NCBI GenBank assembly: GCA_963457665.1
Contig: OY735231.1
Coordinates: 40,127,406 to 40,191,405 of the forward strand
Length of the DNA stretch: 64,000 bases
Reading direction: 5' to 3'
Origin: Thysanoteuthis rhombus
Lineage: Eukaryota; Mollusca; Cephalopoda; Oegopsida; Thysanoteuthidae
Shown here: one piece after another, positions 10,801-22,800 of the stretch
Position numbering within the stretch: position 1 is the stretch's first letter
How the letters are laid out: each line of letters starts with the position of its first letter
Notes under the pieces: model-generated
Database searches by the model: none
What the model was told of the DNA's origin: nothing
What the model saw: the letters and a program-made list of their open reading frames with translations, nothing else
Position numbers and translations under genes: made by a program

Positions 10801-13800
10801 AATACAGTATACGGTTACTATTTAAACACTACTTCCAATCCAACAAGCTCAATATTAGCAAAAACAACAATATTTACCCTATTCCCAAAGGAATTGAGCA
10901 GAACTATGCTGGATACTATGTTTTGAGTTATTCTACCTACTCTAAAATTAACGTTCAAGTATCTACCAGTACTATTGTGATTAGACACTGCAGTCTTATA
11001 CTGGTAAACCAGTACTATAGGTGGAAATACATACTATTATCTGTTAAACGGTCATTAGACACTAGAGGATAGTACTGGTAGACTGGTATCATGGGTTAAG
11101 GTACATGCTATTATCAGTTCATTGATACTACAATAATTAGACATTGGAGAGATCAACTGGTAAATCAGTCACAAATGTACAATGGATCAAAAAATGCACA
11201 TGATTTAAGTAGTCTAATAATTGTCTTTTTTATACAAGATGCTCATCTCAGAATTGCAAACTCACAATAAAAAACGCAGACCTCAAAAATTCGCAACAGC
11301 TAAATAGAAGTGGTGAATCCAAAGTGAAACAAATTTTGTTAGTCATTCAATAGAAACTGTCATGTGACCATCTTTAGACAGCATGCTGAGTTGGGAGTGA
11401 TCAATTAAAACATTGGAAGAAGGGGGTGATCAATGAATAAGTTCATTCAGTCGCCTTTTGTTGGGTAGTAATTACTAAAAAGTCTGGATTTTCAAAAAAA
11501 CAGGTGCACACAAAATATTTAACATGAACTTACATAGCAAACTGACACACCAAAACCACCACCACCAACCTATGGGGGGGGGGGGTGTTAAAAAAAAGTT
11601 TTTTCTGTTGATGTAATAAATAAATGTTGAAATTTTCAGTCCCCTAGCTCCACTGGTGCAGCCTCTGTGTGTGATACATATATAGCCAGCCAGACTAACT
11701 TGAACACAGGGAAAACCAATGTTAACAGTTTAGTTCGATGGTTTTGAACCAAAGATAAGATTGTCTCGAATCCTCCCGATTCATCAAACTTGAATCCATG
11801 AAAATATTTTGTCTTGAAACAAAAAAATGAGGATAGCTTCTCTCAGCTTCCAAGGTTATTTGTTTCCAGTGTTACGATGAGACATCATCACCGGCTTAAG
11901 TTCTGGTTTGGAATAAGAGTTGATTGTCTCTTAGACTGGTTACCAACCAAGGCTAAGGAGCCTAGTCTGCACTATAAAGCATACAGTGAAAATGACTATG
12001 AAGCATATAGTAATTAATAAATGGACAGATCTGGTTAGTCACTCAATGAAAACAGACTTGTGACCCAGGTCTTCTAACAGATTTCTGTGTCAGGAGTGAT
12101 CCATTAAAACTGTTGAAGAACGGGGTGATCAATGAATAAGTTACTCATCTCATCTTTTGTTGAGCAGCAATCAGTAAAGTCTGAATTTTCAAAAAACAAG
12201 AGGGTACAAACTGAGCAGTCAATTTAGCATAAACTTACATTGTAAATCAAACCCACCACTAAAAACCTATTAAGTGGGGAAATTTTCAAACAAAAAAAAA
12301 AAAAAAAGAAGTTTTTTTCCAGGCATAGTATGGAGTAAATGTTTAAATTGTCAGCACTCTAGGCTCCATTGGTACAGGCTGTATGCCTCATATATACATA
12401 ACAAGCCGCACTGACCGGAAAACTGAAGAAACCTATGCTGACAGTTTGGGTTTACAGTTTCTGATATGACTTCATCAAAAACTTTATAATTTTTTTCACC
12501 CTCATTGCAATACGTAAATTTCTCTACATCCTATACTTAAATTGCAAAGATATCCTCGGAAATTCCCAGATATAAAGAATTATTTTGAAAACGCATGACT
12601 GATATATTATTTTTTCTCTGGATTTTTTCGATGAATGATTGTCATTATGTATAGATTCTTCCAGAAAGTTGTCCTCATCATCTCAGCGTTCCAAACCCTC
12701 CCTATTTACAACACCCACCTGAAGGCCATAGGGTACAACAGCCAAAACATTTCAAAAGATGAACCAAGATGAAGACAACAGTCAAAAAAATCTGTACATA
12801 ATTTATTACTGTTAATAGTTTTGAATTGTTAGTTAAAAATAAATTTAAAAAAAGCATGCAAGTTAGTTGAATACCCTTGTACTCAAGAAGTGCAAATTAA
12901 GCAAAATAATTCATATTCTCTATCAGTAAAATATACCTTTAGATAATGTCATCCAATCTATCAGTTTGGGACCTATCTGAAATCATTATTTTTTGCTACT
13001 ATTTACCTCCATTTTAATTATTCTTACTTTTTATAACAACTAAACTCAGGCTGAGTTCCCGTCAGGGGTGAGTAGATAAATTGATAGCACAGATTAAAAT
13101 AAAGAATAATGAGATCCGATCTATGCTGTTGATTTATATACTCACCGCTGAAGGAAAACAGGCCTGAATTTAGTTGCGATGAGAAGCAACAACAATTAAG
13201 ATGAAGGTAAATGGTAGCAAAAAAAATCAATAATGATTAACGAGATTTCATAAAATAAAACAAATAAAAAATTGGACCATCTGAAATTATTTTTAAAAAA
13301 GATCAAGAGGCCCAGAGCTTCAAAGAAGAAAGCAAGCCAAGGCCCTAAGATGACATCTGTCAAGAAGTAGAATCAGAAATGGTCAGACCCTCTCTGTGCG
13401 ACACAGTAACAGAGATCAGAAAGAGAGGCAGACAAAGAAAGCAGTAGGAAGACAATATGAGTGTGGGTAGGCTGAGTTTCAGAGAATCCCTGAGAGCTAC
13501 CAGAGACAGGGACAGATGGTCTATCATAAATCAAACTCTGCACAGGATGGGATGGGATAAAGGGACATAACTCTCCATTTTAACTTCTTGGCTACAACAG
13601 ATCAAATCCAAACCAATCAAGTGATTAGTTTTTTCAAGTCTTTCAAAAAACAGAATACCTGTCAGTGTGTTCTGAGAGCCTAAAATACAAACAATATTTA
13701 TCATGAATTTTCATATACAGAATAATTTTTACACATATATCATTATAAAAACAAACTATTTGATTTGGTAAGTTTTCTCAAACCTAAAAAAGCTTGCTAG

Positions 13801-16800
13801 GTGTTGACAGTTTATGAAGTGGGATGTTGAATGAGGTTTAAACATCCATAAAATGAAAATTCATCAATCCATCAATTCAATACACTGGGCTACCATACAT
13901 TTATGAGAATTTCGAAATTTCTATGTTGTAAAATTTTAGGAAGATTTAAAAGAAAAAATCATCTGAACCTGTATGGACTGATAGCTACAATATAGATGAA
14001 GTAATTGTTGGATACTGATCTCAAACTCTTACATAGAATGTTCCTGGAATTCTTACCTAATACATCAGATACATCACTGGCCGATTCACTCCACTTAGTG
14101 CTACGTCTTTGAGAAGAACTTTCAGACAATTCTTTGTCTTCCTCTTCACTTTCAACACATAAAATGGAGCTTGAGCTGTCATCAGCACGGTCTTTTTGTT
14201 CTTGGTAGCATCTGTCACAGGCACGGGACTTCTTGCTGCAATAAATAAACATCAGTGACTTTTGGCAGCATGCTGTGTTGGGGGAGATCAATCAAAAAAA
14301 TGGAAAAAGAAGTGATTAATATATAGGTTATATCTCTTGACTTTTGTTGGGCATTAAAATATCAAAAATTTAAAAAAAAACTTGACTTACAGTGACTTAC
14401 ACTGAACAGGTCAAGTTAAACACTTGATAGAAACAGTCATGAGACCAGTGTCTTTTGGCAGCATGCTGTGTTGGGGGAGATTAATTAAAAAAATGGAAAA
14501 AGGAGTGATTGATATATAGGATACATCTCTTGGCTTTTGTTGGGCATTAAGATATCAAAAATCAAAAAAAAAAACGAGGGGTGACTTACACTGAGGAACC
14601 AATTTAGTATTAACTTACATTGAAAATTGACTCCCCACCCCGATTAAAACCATTTTGCAGTAGAATTTAAAAAGAAAATCATTCTCCCTACTCGTTGAGG
14701 GGAGTGAATGTGCAAAATTTCAACTTTCCACTACGGGCAGTTAGATACATAGATAAATGTCAGAACATAGAATAACCTAAACCCAGCAACAGTATCTAAA
14801 CCAGTTTTGTAGGTAGCTAAGTTGCATCAATTATCATAAAGATAAAAAGTTATTTCTCTTGCCTTTTCTTGGCTAGTGATCACTAAAAACGTCTGAATTT
14901 TCAAAAGAACAAATGTGAATGCGGCTGGACACTAACTAAGGGTTCAATTTAGCATAAGCTTACATTGCAAATCAAACCCATCACTCAAAACCTATTTAGT
15001 GGGGGGGATTTTCAAACAAAAAAAACATTATTTCTAGACATAGTAAGGAGTGAATGTTTAAATTTTCAGCCCTCTAGCTCACACACACTAAAAACTTATC
15101 AAGAGAGTGAATTTACATAAAACAAACCAAAAAAGTTTTTTCTAGATATAATAAGAAGTAAATGTTTAAACTTTCATCCCTCTAACTGCATTGGTGTGGC
15201 CTGTATACATCATATATACGTACAGAGCCAGCCAGCCAGCCAGACCTACTTGAAAACTGCAGAAATCTATGTTGACAGTTTCTAATACAAAAAATATACA
15301 AAAAACCAACTTGTTACTCACCTGCTATGTGTGGTCATCACCCAATGGTTACTGCAGTTATGGCAGAAGATGCCTCCACAAAGACGACAATGGTGCTTAA
15401 AAGTGAACAATAGAAAATATATTCAGATTTACTTTTGCAAAGGATACAAAATTTCGGACAATTTACAGTCATTGTTATTAAACTAATGGTTATGAACAAC
15501 TTTACTTCATAAAGAACTAACACTAAATTTATTTTTATCAATTTTTAAAATTTTAATCTATTTTAAATATGTACAACTTCCTGGGTGTTTGTGTTTTATT
15601 TTACATAACCATCAACTGCTCTACCAATGCTGAAGATGTAAGACCTTTCTGCTGAAGATATAGCCCTATAGATGGCCAATTAACTAATTAAGCGGGCTAA
15701 AGATTCTCTATGCTATGCGCATCTATGTGTCTCTGGGCATTCCTGGACACATTTTGGGGGCTACAACCTAGGAAATTTACATCAGGAAACCACTCAGTCA
15801 CAATTAAAAATCTTTTTTGAAAGTGCTTTTTTGGGTCTTCATCGTCATTTGGATAATTTTTTTTTTTAGACAATTTCAGTCGAAGATATTTTTTTAATGA
15901 AATATTTTAGATAATTAGTTCTAGAAGACGCATGTGCAACAGTGATTCATTTATGTGGAGTACAGATATTTCAAACCTATTATCCACCATATCCAGAACT
16001 GGTCTTATACAGTAATCGTGTTGTATACAAAGAAACATGGTAAATGCTATGGGAGACAGAATTTGATTAGCCCACCCATGAAGTACTTACCTTCCTCAGA
16101 GTAAATGAAAAGGCAGATTTACAACCAAGACAATTGTTGACTTCATTATTATCCATCCACTTCTTCATTGCTTCCATCTTCTGAGAGTAAACCAATTTGT
16201 CCGTCTGTTTCCACAAAGTGTCTTTTTCTCTGGAAACAAAAGATTGCAAGAAAAGAAAGGAATCATAATCAATCAATGTCAGGTGAAATTTCTCTATTTG
16301 ATGATCACAGAACCATCTTTACTGTTTCTGGGGTTGATGTAGTAATTTAGTGACTAAGTATGACAAAATCTTTCGATTTATCTCATTCATTACAATACCT
16401 AACCAGGTCTGGTTAGTCACTCAGTAGCAACTGTCACATGACCGTCTTACGACAGCATGTCTTGTAAGTGAGCAATTAAAAATTTGGAAAAAAATATGAT
16501 CAATGAATAAATTACTTTTTTCATCTTTTGTTAGGCAGACATCACTCAGAGAGTCCAAATTAAAAAAAAAAAACAAGTATAAACACTGCTGAACACAAAC
16601 AATGGGACCAATTTAGCAAAAACCAAATTTAAATTCAAACTGGGAGAGTTCAACTCCTCATTCAGTGTCCATTGTTGGACATTGACCTTCCCCAAGATTC
16701 GCCAGACTTCTCTACCATGGGCATTATGGAGCCAGTACTATCTGAACTTATCTAGTTTGTCTCTCCATCTTGTATTCTACCAGTCTCAGTTTCATATATG

Positions 16801-19800
16801 ATCTCTGGGGGTCCATGTGAGCTAAGACGTCTATCGGTTGTCTGCCATTCTTGCAACATGACCAGCACATTGCCATTTGAGTTTTCTAATGGATTCAATA
16901 TCTCAGACTCTTATCTATTCTCTAATATACTGTCCATATAAGGTTGAGCATGATTCTCTCTTGTGCACGTTGCATGGCTCTCAGTTTAAGAGCAAGTCTC
17001 TTGGTCAGGCTCCCTGTTTCAGCTCCATAAGTGACTATCTGGAGGATGCATTGGTTGTATACCCTTCTTTTTTAGCACAAGCGGAATTTTCTTGTCCTCA
17101 AATGTTGAGTTAACCCTGCTGAAAGCTTGCCATCTAAAAGTGATTCTTTGCTTGATTTCTTCTTTTAAGGATTTCATGGAGATTCTTTGTCCTAGGTAAA
17201 TGTACTGGAGTACTTTCTCCTGTTCTGCATTTTCAATTTTGATTGTTGCATCTTTGACTTCAACATATTCGTTGTAAATGACATTTGTTTCACTGAAGTT
17301 CCTGTGAAGACCAACTTTTTTGATTTTTGCATTTAGTCTGTCCAGCATCATTTTAGTTCATAAATATCTTCTATAATTTAGGAAACATTAGCGTACAATA
17401 ACTATTTAGTCAGGCTTTAGTGTGTGCTATATTACTTACCGTATTAATTTAATAAGTCTTTTCTTCAACTCCTTAAGGTCTTCCCGTAAGACAGCAATCT
17501 CATCATCTCTTTGTTTGATTATTTCTTGGTTTTTTGCTAGCTCAACCTGAAAAAAACCCAAAACAACAAGAACATAATTATATCCCTAAAATAAAGATGT
17601 GAATAAACGAATGCTGAGCTTCAAGAATCATTTTTTTTATACTTACCATCAACCAGTGAATTATAATCCATATAAATAATAAAATGCTTATTGCACTCCA
17701 ACTCCAAAGCAATAAATGCTCGCAACTTGAAACTGCTAAGAATGGTCAACAGAATATTTCAAGAGTTTGAAATTGGGATATTGAATATAACATTTGGAGG
17801 CAACTCCCACTTATCAAAAAATTGTGCAATTTCTGGAACTGGAGGATACATTGACTACATCGTGTTTTTATTTCCTAATAACTCAAACATTTTCTCTCCT
17901 ACCAATCCTAATATATTCAATTTCCTACCAATCCTAACACATTTTCTTTCCTAACAACATAAACACATTTTCTTTCCTAACAACATAAACACATTTTCTT
18001 TCCTAACAACATAAACACATTTTCTTTCCTAACAACATAAACACATTTTCTTTCCTAACAACATAAACACATTTTCTTTCCTAACAACATAAACACATTT
18101 TCTTTCCTAACAACATAAACACATTTTCTTTCCTAACAACATAAACACATTTTCTTTCCTAACAACATAAACACATTTTCTTTCCTAACAACATAAACAC
18201 ATTTTCTTTCCTAACAACATAAACACATTTTCTTTCCTAACAACATAAACACATTTTCTTTCCTAACAACATAAACACATTTTCTTTCCTAACAACATAA
18301 ACACATTTTCTTTCCTAACAACATAAACACATTTTCTTTCCTAACAACATAAACACATTTTCTTTCCTAACAACATAAACACATTTTCTTTCCTAACAAC
18401 ATAAACACATTTTCTTTCCTAACAACATAAACACATTTTCTTTCCTAACAACATAAACACATTTTCTTTCCTACCAATCCTAACACATTTTCTTTCCTAA
18501 CAACATAAACACATTTTCTTTCCTAACAACATAAACACATTTTCTTTCCTAACAACATAAACACATTTTCTTTCCTAACAACATAAACACATTTTCTTTC
18601 CTAACAACATAAACACATTTTCTTTCCTAACAACATAAACACATTTTCTTTCCTAACAACATAAACACATTTTCTTTCCTAACAACATAAACACATTTTC
18701 TTTCCTAAAAGCCCAATCATATATCTTTTATTTTTTCAGGTTCTATTTTGTCTATCTTATCCAGAATTGATTCCAGAAAAGCCAAAGATGCTCTTCAAAA
18801 GGAGTCTCTAACAATGAAGAATGAATAAATCTCCATTGTGCCCGACACTAACTGATAAACATTTACAATCTGTGTTGAGGATAACTAATTTACGTGATTT
18901 GAAGCCAAACATAGGATCTCTGGTTACAGCAAAATGTTGCCAAAAATCAACTTCAACATGAACTGACTGTGATTGAATGAAGGTAATAAGAATTCTTTTT
19001 TAGCATCAAGTGTGAATCTGAATTCAGTAAAAAAATTTCAATTTTTCTATTTTAATTTTCATCCTCTTTTTGTACTGATTTACAAACTTCATATACCATC
19101 ATGTACACATTCATTTTGATAGATAAATAGCAGCCTATTACAGTTATCTCAAGCTATTAGTAGGGCTAAGGGGTACCAGAGGGGCATGAATGTGCTAAAT
19201 CAAAAATATTTACTGATTCTCATGCAAACCCTTTTGGTCTCCCAAAATTTTCCAAACAGGAAATATTTTTTCTGCATTTCTTATTTTCCATTTCAGAGCC
19301 AATTTTAAAAAAAACAAAAACAGTCAGCAGCATCAAATAAAATTATATTGTATGCATAAATATTTTTCAGTGGATAATTTTTTTCTTCCTTTCAATAACA
19401 CAAAGATTATAATGATAAGATTGATTAATAGATAAAAAATTTCCAATGTTTTTTATTGACATATCACTTTTGGTCAAAATGTATTTATGATTTCAAAAAT
19501 ATTCAACATTTGGTTTATACTTTATACTGACAGCATTTTTCTATGATGCAGTTTTTTGCAGATCATTACAAACTTCTAAAAACGTTTCCGTTAAATCATT
19601 CATGACTGAACCATAAATTATTAGAATTGTGAATGGAAAACATCTGAATGAAAATATGTAGCTCTAGCTGTATTGTAATACAATTCTATCATTGTTGTAA
19701 ATTATGAACCTCCTTCCTGTCTTAATTTTGGCCTGCTGAGCCTCTTCCGCAAAACGTAATGGCCCTTTCATATACTTTTGAGACCCCTGTCCTACATTTA

Positions 19801-22800
19801 ATAGTCACTTTTCTGCATTAGTTACTTTGAACAAGTATTGTTTCAAAGCAAAATAATGAATGATGAACAAAAGTCTAAAATATTCTAGAGCTCATAGCTA
19901 TAAGATACGGCATGGGAGGCATTGGATAATGTTGGAATCTTAATAAATGGTCTCAATTAAGCAAGAATAGGAAATTTTAACTTGATTGAGCCAGACAGGA
20001 CAAAGGGAAACAGAGCTATTCATTTGGGTGGAAAAGATAAGATCGGCAGACAAACAGGAGATATTGATGGAAGATGAACCCCAGATACCAACCAAGGATT
20101 GAGCTGCGTTCCATGTATTTCTTGCCATCCACATATTTTGCATCTCATGTTCTGCTCCGTTTCATGCTCTGAAAACAAGGAGTCACTCTCTTTTCCATCC
20201 ATATGGAGAAATGGAATTCAAAATGTTTGTTCTTTACCTTTTTGCCAGGACACAGTTTTTACACAAGTACATTTTTGTCTACATGGCCTTTTCCTTCTTT
20301 GCAGCTATTAGAGAGAGTTCTGTGTTAGACCAAGGTTAACCTATGCTATTCAAAGTTGGTGACCATAAGAACAGCAGTGAAAGAAACTTCAATCATGTTG
20401 GTACTTATTTCTGAGATAGATAGTCAAAGGTGGTTTTAAATCTAAACCAGAGGAGACTGGAAAACCTGATAATGGACCTGGAAAATATCATTGAAACTCC
20501 ACCTCGCAGAGACTTCACGAATATCTCAAGTTTATTGCAAACACGTGCCATAGATCAAATACAAATCTTACAAAGTTGAATCTTTTCTTTATTTCTATCC
20601 AAAGATCTTACAAAGATCCATGGATCCAGGATATCTCAGATCCTTCGCAATATATCAACAGACTTGAATGGAATTTTTAGATGAGAAATTAACTCAGGAT
20701 GGAAAAGACCTTTAGACGAGTACTAACCCCCTACTGTATGTACTTAATGGTATCAGTGCTACAGGTATCCAGTTTGGTGCTTTGCAACAGGTGTTTGATT
20801 TGACAAGAAGTAATACCACATTTCAAAGCAGGGCAAGAAGAGCACATGTATATTCCAGCAGTCATAGAAGCTTTGAGATACATGTTTCCTAGGGGATCAA
20901 ATCAGAATATATTTTCAATCCAATTAACTTTTCACCTCAAATATTGATTATTGTTTGTACAGTAAAAATACATTACCTCAATGTCCCTCACATGCAGAAT
21001 TAGTAGTACAATCCTATAAAGAAATAAGTGGGGATGGGGGACAAAAAGAAAATCATTATTGAACAATTGTAGCCACCAAAGTTTATGCGTTTGTGTGTTC
21101 CAGCACTCCTGTCCAGACTGTTTTGTCTATAGAATTGGAAATTGGAATCAGTAGTAGACTGGACCCCTTCTAAAAATGTTTTTTTCTTCGATTCATTCTC
21201 TATTCATCTTTATATGTGTGTGTTAGTGTGGTCCAGTACTCTTGGCCATACAGTTTTGTTTACAGACTTGAAAATTAGCATTAGTACTCGACTACACAAA
21301 AATTTCATTTCTGTTGAGCCTTATTTTGACGAATTATTTATAACATCAAGATTCTCCAAAATTTAGATGTTTCTTTACTCGATTTTAGACGTTTTCCATA
21401 GGAAAACCTCAGTGATGTCATAAATAGAATTTATTAGGACCATATTTATTCTTCCATGAAATTCTTTACATCAAAATGTTTTCTAAAATTCTAGAATTTA
21501 TTCTATAAGCAAAAATATAAAATGATCTATTGTAAAAGTCCTGATTAATTGGTATAATATCAATATGAACAATCAATTTGGAAAACTAAAATGGCACGTA
21601 GTGACAAGTACCATTAATTTATACGGGAAAATTTTGAAGCATTCCCAGACTCAAAATATTGTAGTGATGTTAGGCTGGGTAATAGGAATTTGGGGTGATG
21701 GGAGGTACAGGAGATGGGGGTGTAAGAGGAAAGGGGTGCATGCTGCCTCTTCAATTGGGCTTGCTGCAAAACAAAGGATAAATGCTATTTTCACTTTTTG
21801 TATGAGAGTTGAAAAATGGTGTAAAGCAAACTTTCTGGAAGCACAGGATACTTGTATACCCTTGGTTGGGTGAAGGGTATCAACAGTTGTCGGCCAAAAG
21901 AGCCAAAAGGGAAGGGTCTCATGGTTAATGTCTATCAGGGGGGTATTTCACACTCCAACCCAAGTATGACAGGTCTGGTTAGTCACACAATAGAAAACGT
22001 CACGTGATCAGCATCTTTTATCAGCATGCTATTATTGGGGGTGCTCGATTACAAAAAGAGTGATCCATGAATTTTAGTTGGAAAGTGATCACTAAAAAAG
22101 TCTGATTTTGAAAAAAAAAAAAAGGTATTTATTCTGCCAGACAAACTAAGGGATCAATTTAGCATGAATTCACATTGCTAACTGACCCCCCCACACACAC
22201 ACACACTAAAAACCTATTGGGGGGAGGAAGGCGATGATCAGAAAAAAAAAAGTGTTTTTAATAGACATAAGGAGCATATATATAAACTCTCAGCCCTGCA
22301 GCTCCATTAGTCCGCCCTGTATGCATGATACATACATAGCCAGCCAGATCAACTTGAAAACAGAAGAAACCTAAAATGCATAAACTGGATGAGTTGTTAA
22401 GTAAGTAGTACCCTTAGTTTAGCCAGCCTGGGCTTCACCCATCACGTTATTACTTACTCGGTCTGTTTGCAATCTATGAATTTGACTTAGAAAAAACAAT
22501 CATCTGAAGTGACATCACTCACTATATTTTACTTATAACTGAAGGAAGAATAGTAAACATGTCTTTCTCAGGGGCCTTAGTGCAAAATGGACACAAACCG
22601 TCCCAGGTAGAGTTTGAACTCCCCTCGCCAAATCCATTCTCTATGCCGGTAGGTGTTTGGCCGCCATACACTTGCCTTAGTTGATAATAGCATTAAATTG
22701 CTGTTTGTAGTTACTAATGTACCAAACACCAACACTCTTGGAAATGTGATTGATCCAAATTTTATAACATGTAAAGCAGATGAAAATAGAATGTGATTGA

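Noticed and set aside
17899-18704. Regular 26-bp array as a CRISPR
   Set aside because: Units are contiguous with no unique spacers, and the context is an animal intron. It is a minisatellite.
21565-21873. 102-codon plus frame
   Set aside because: No recognisable domain, and no in-phase neighbours on the plus strand.
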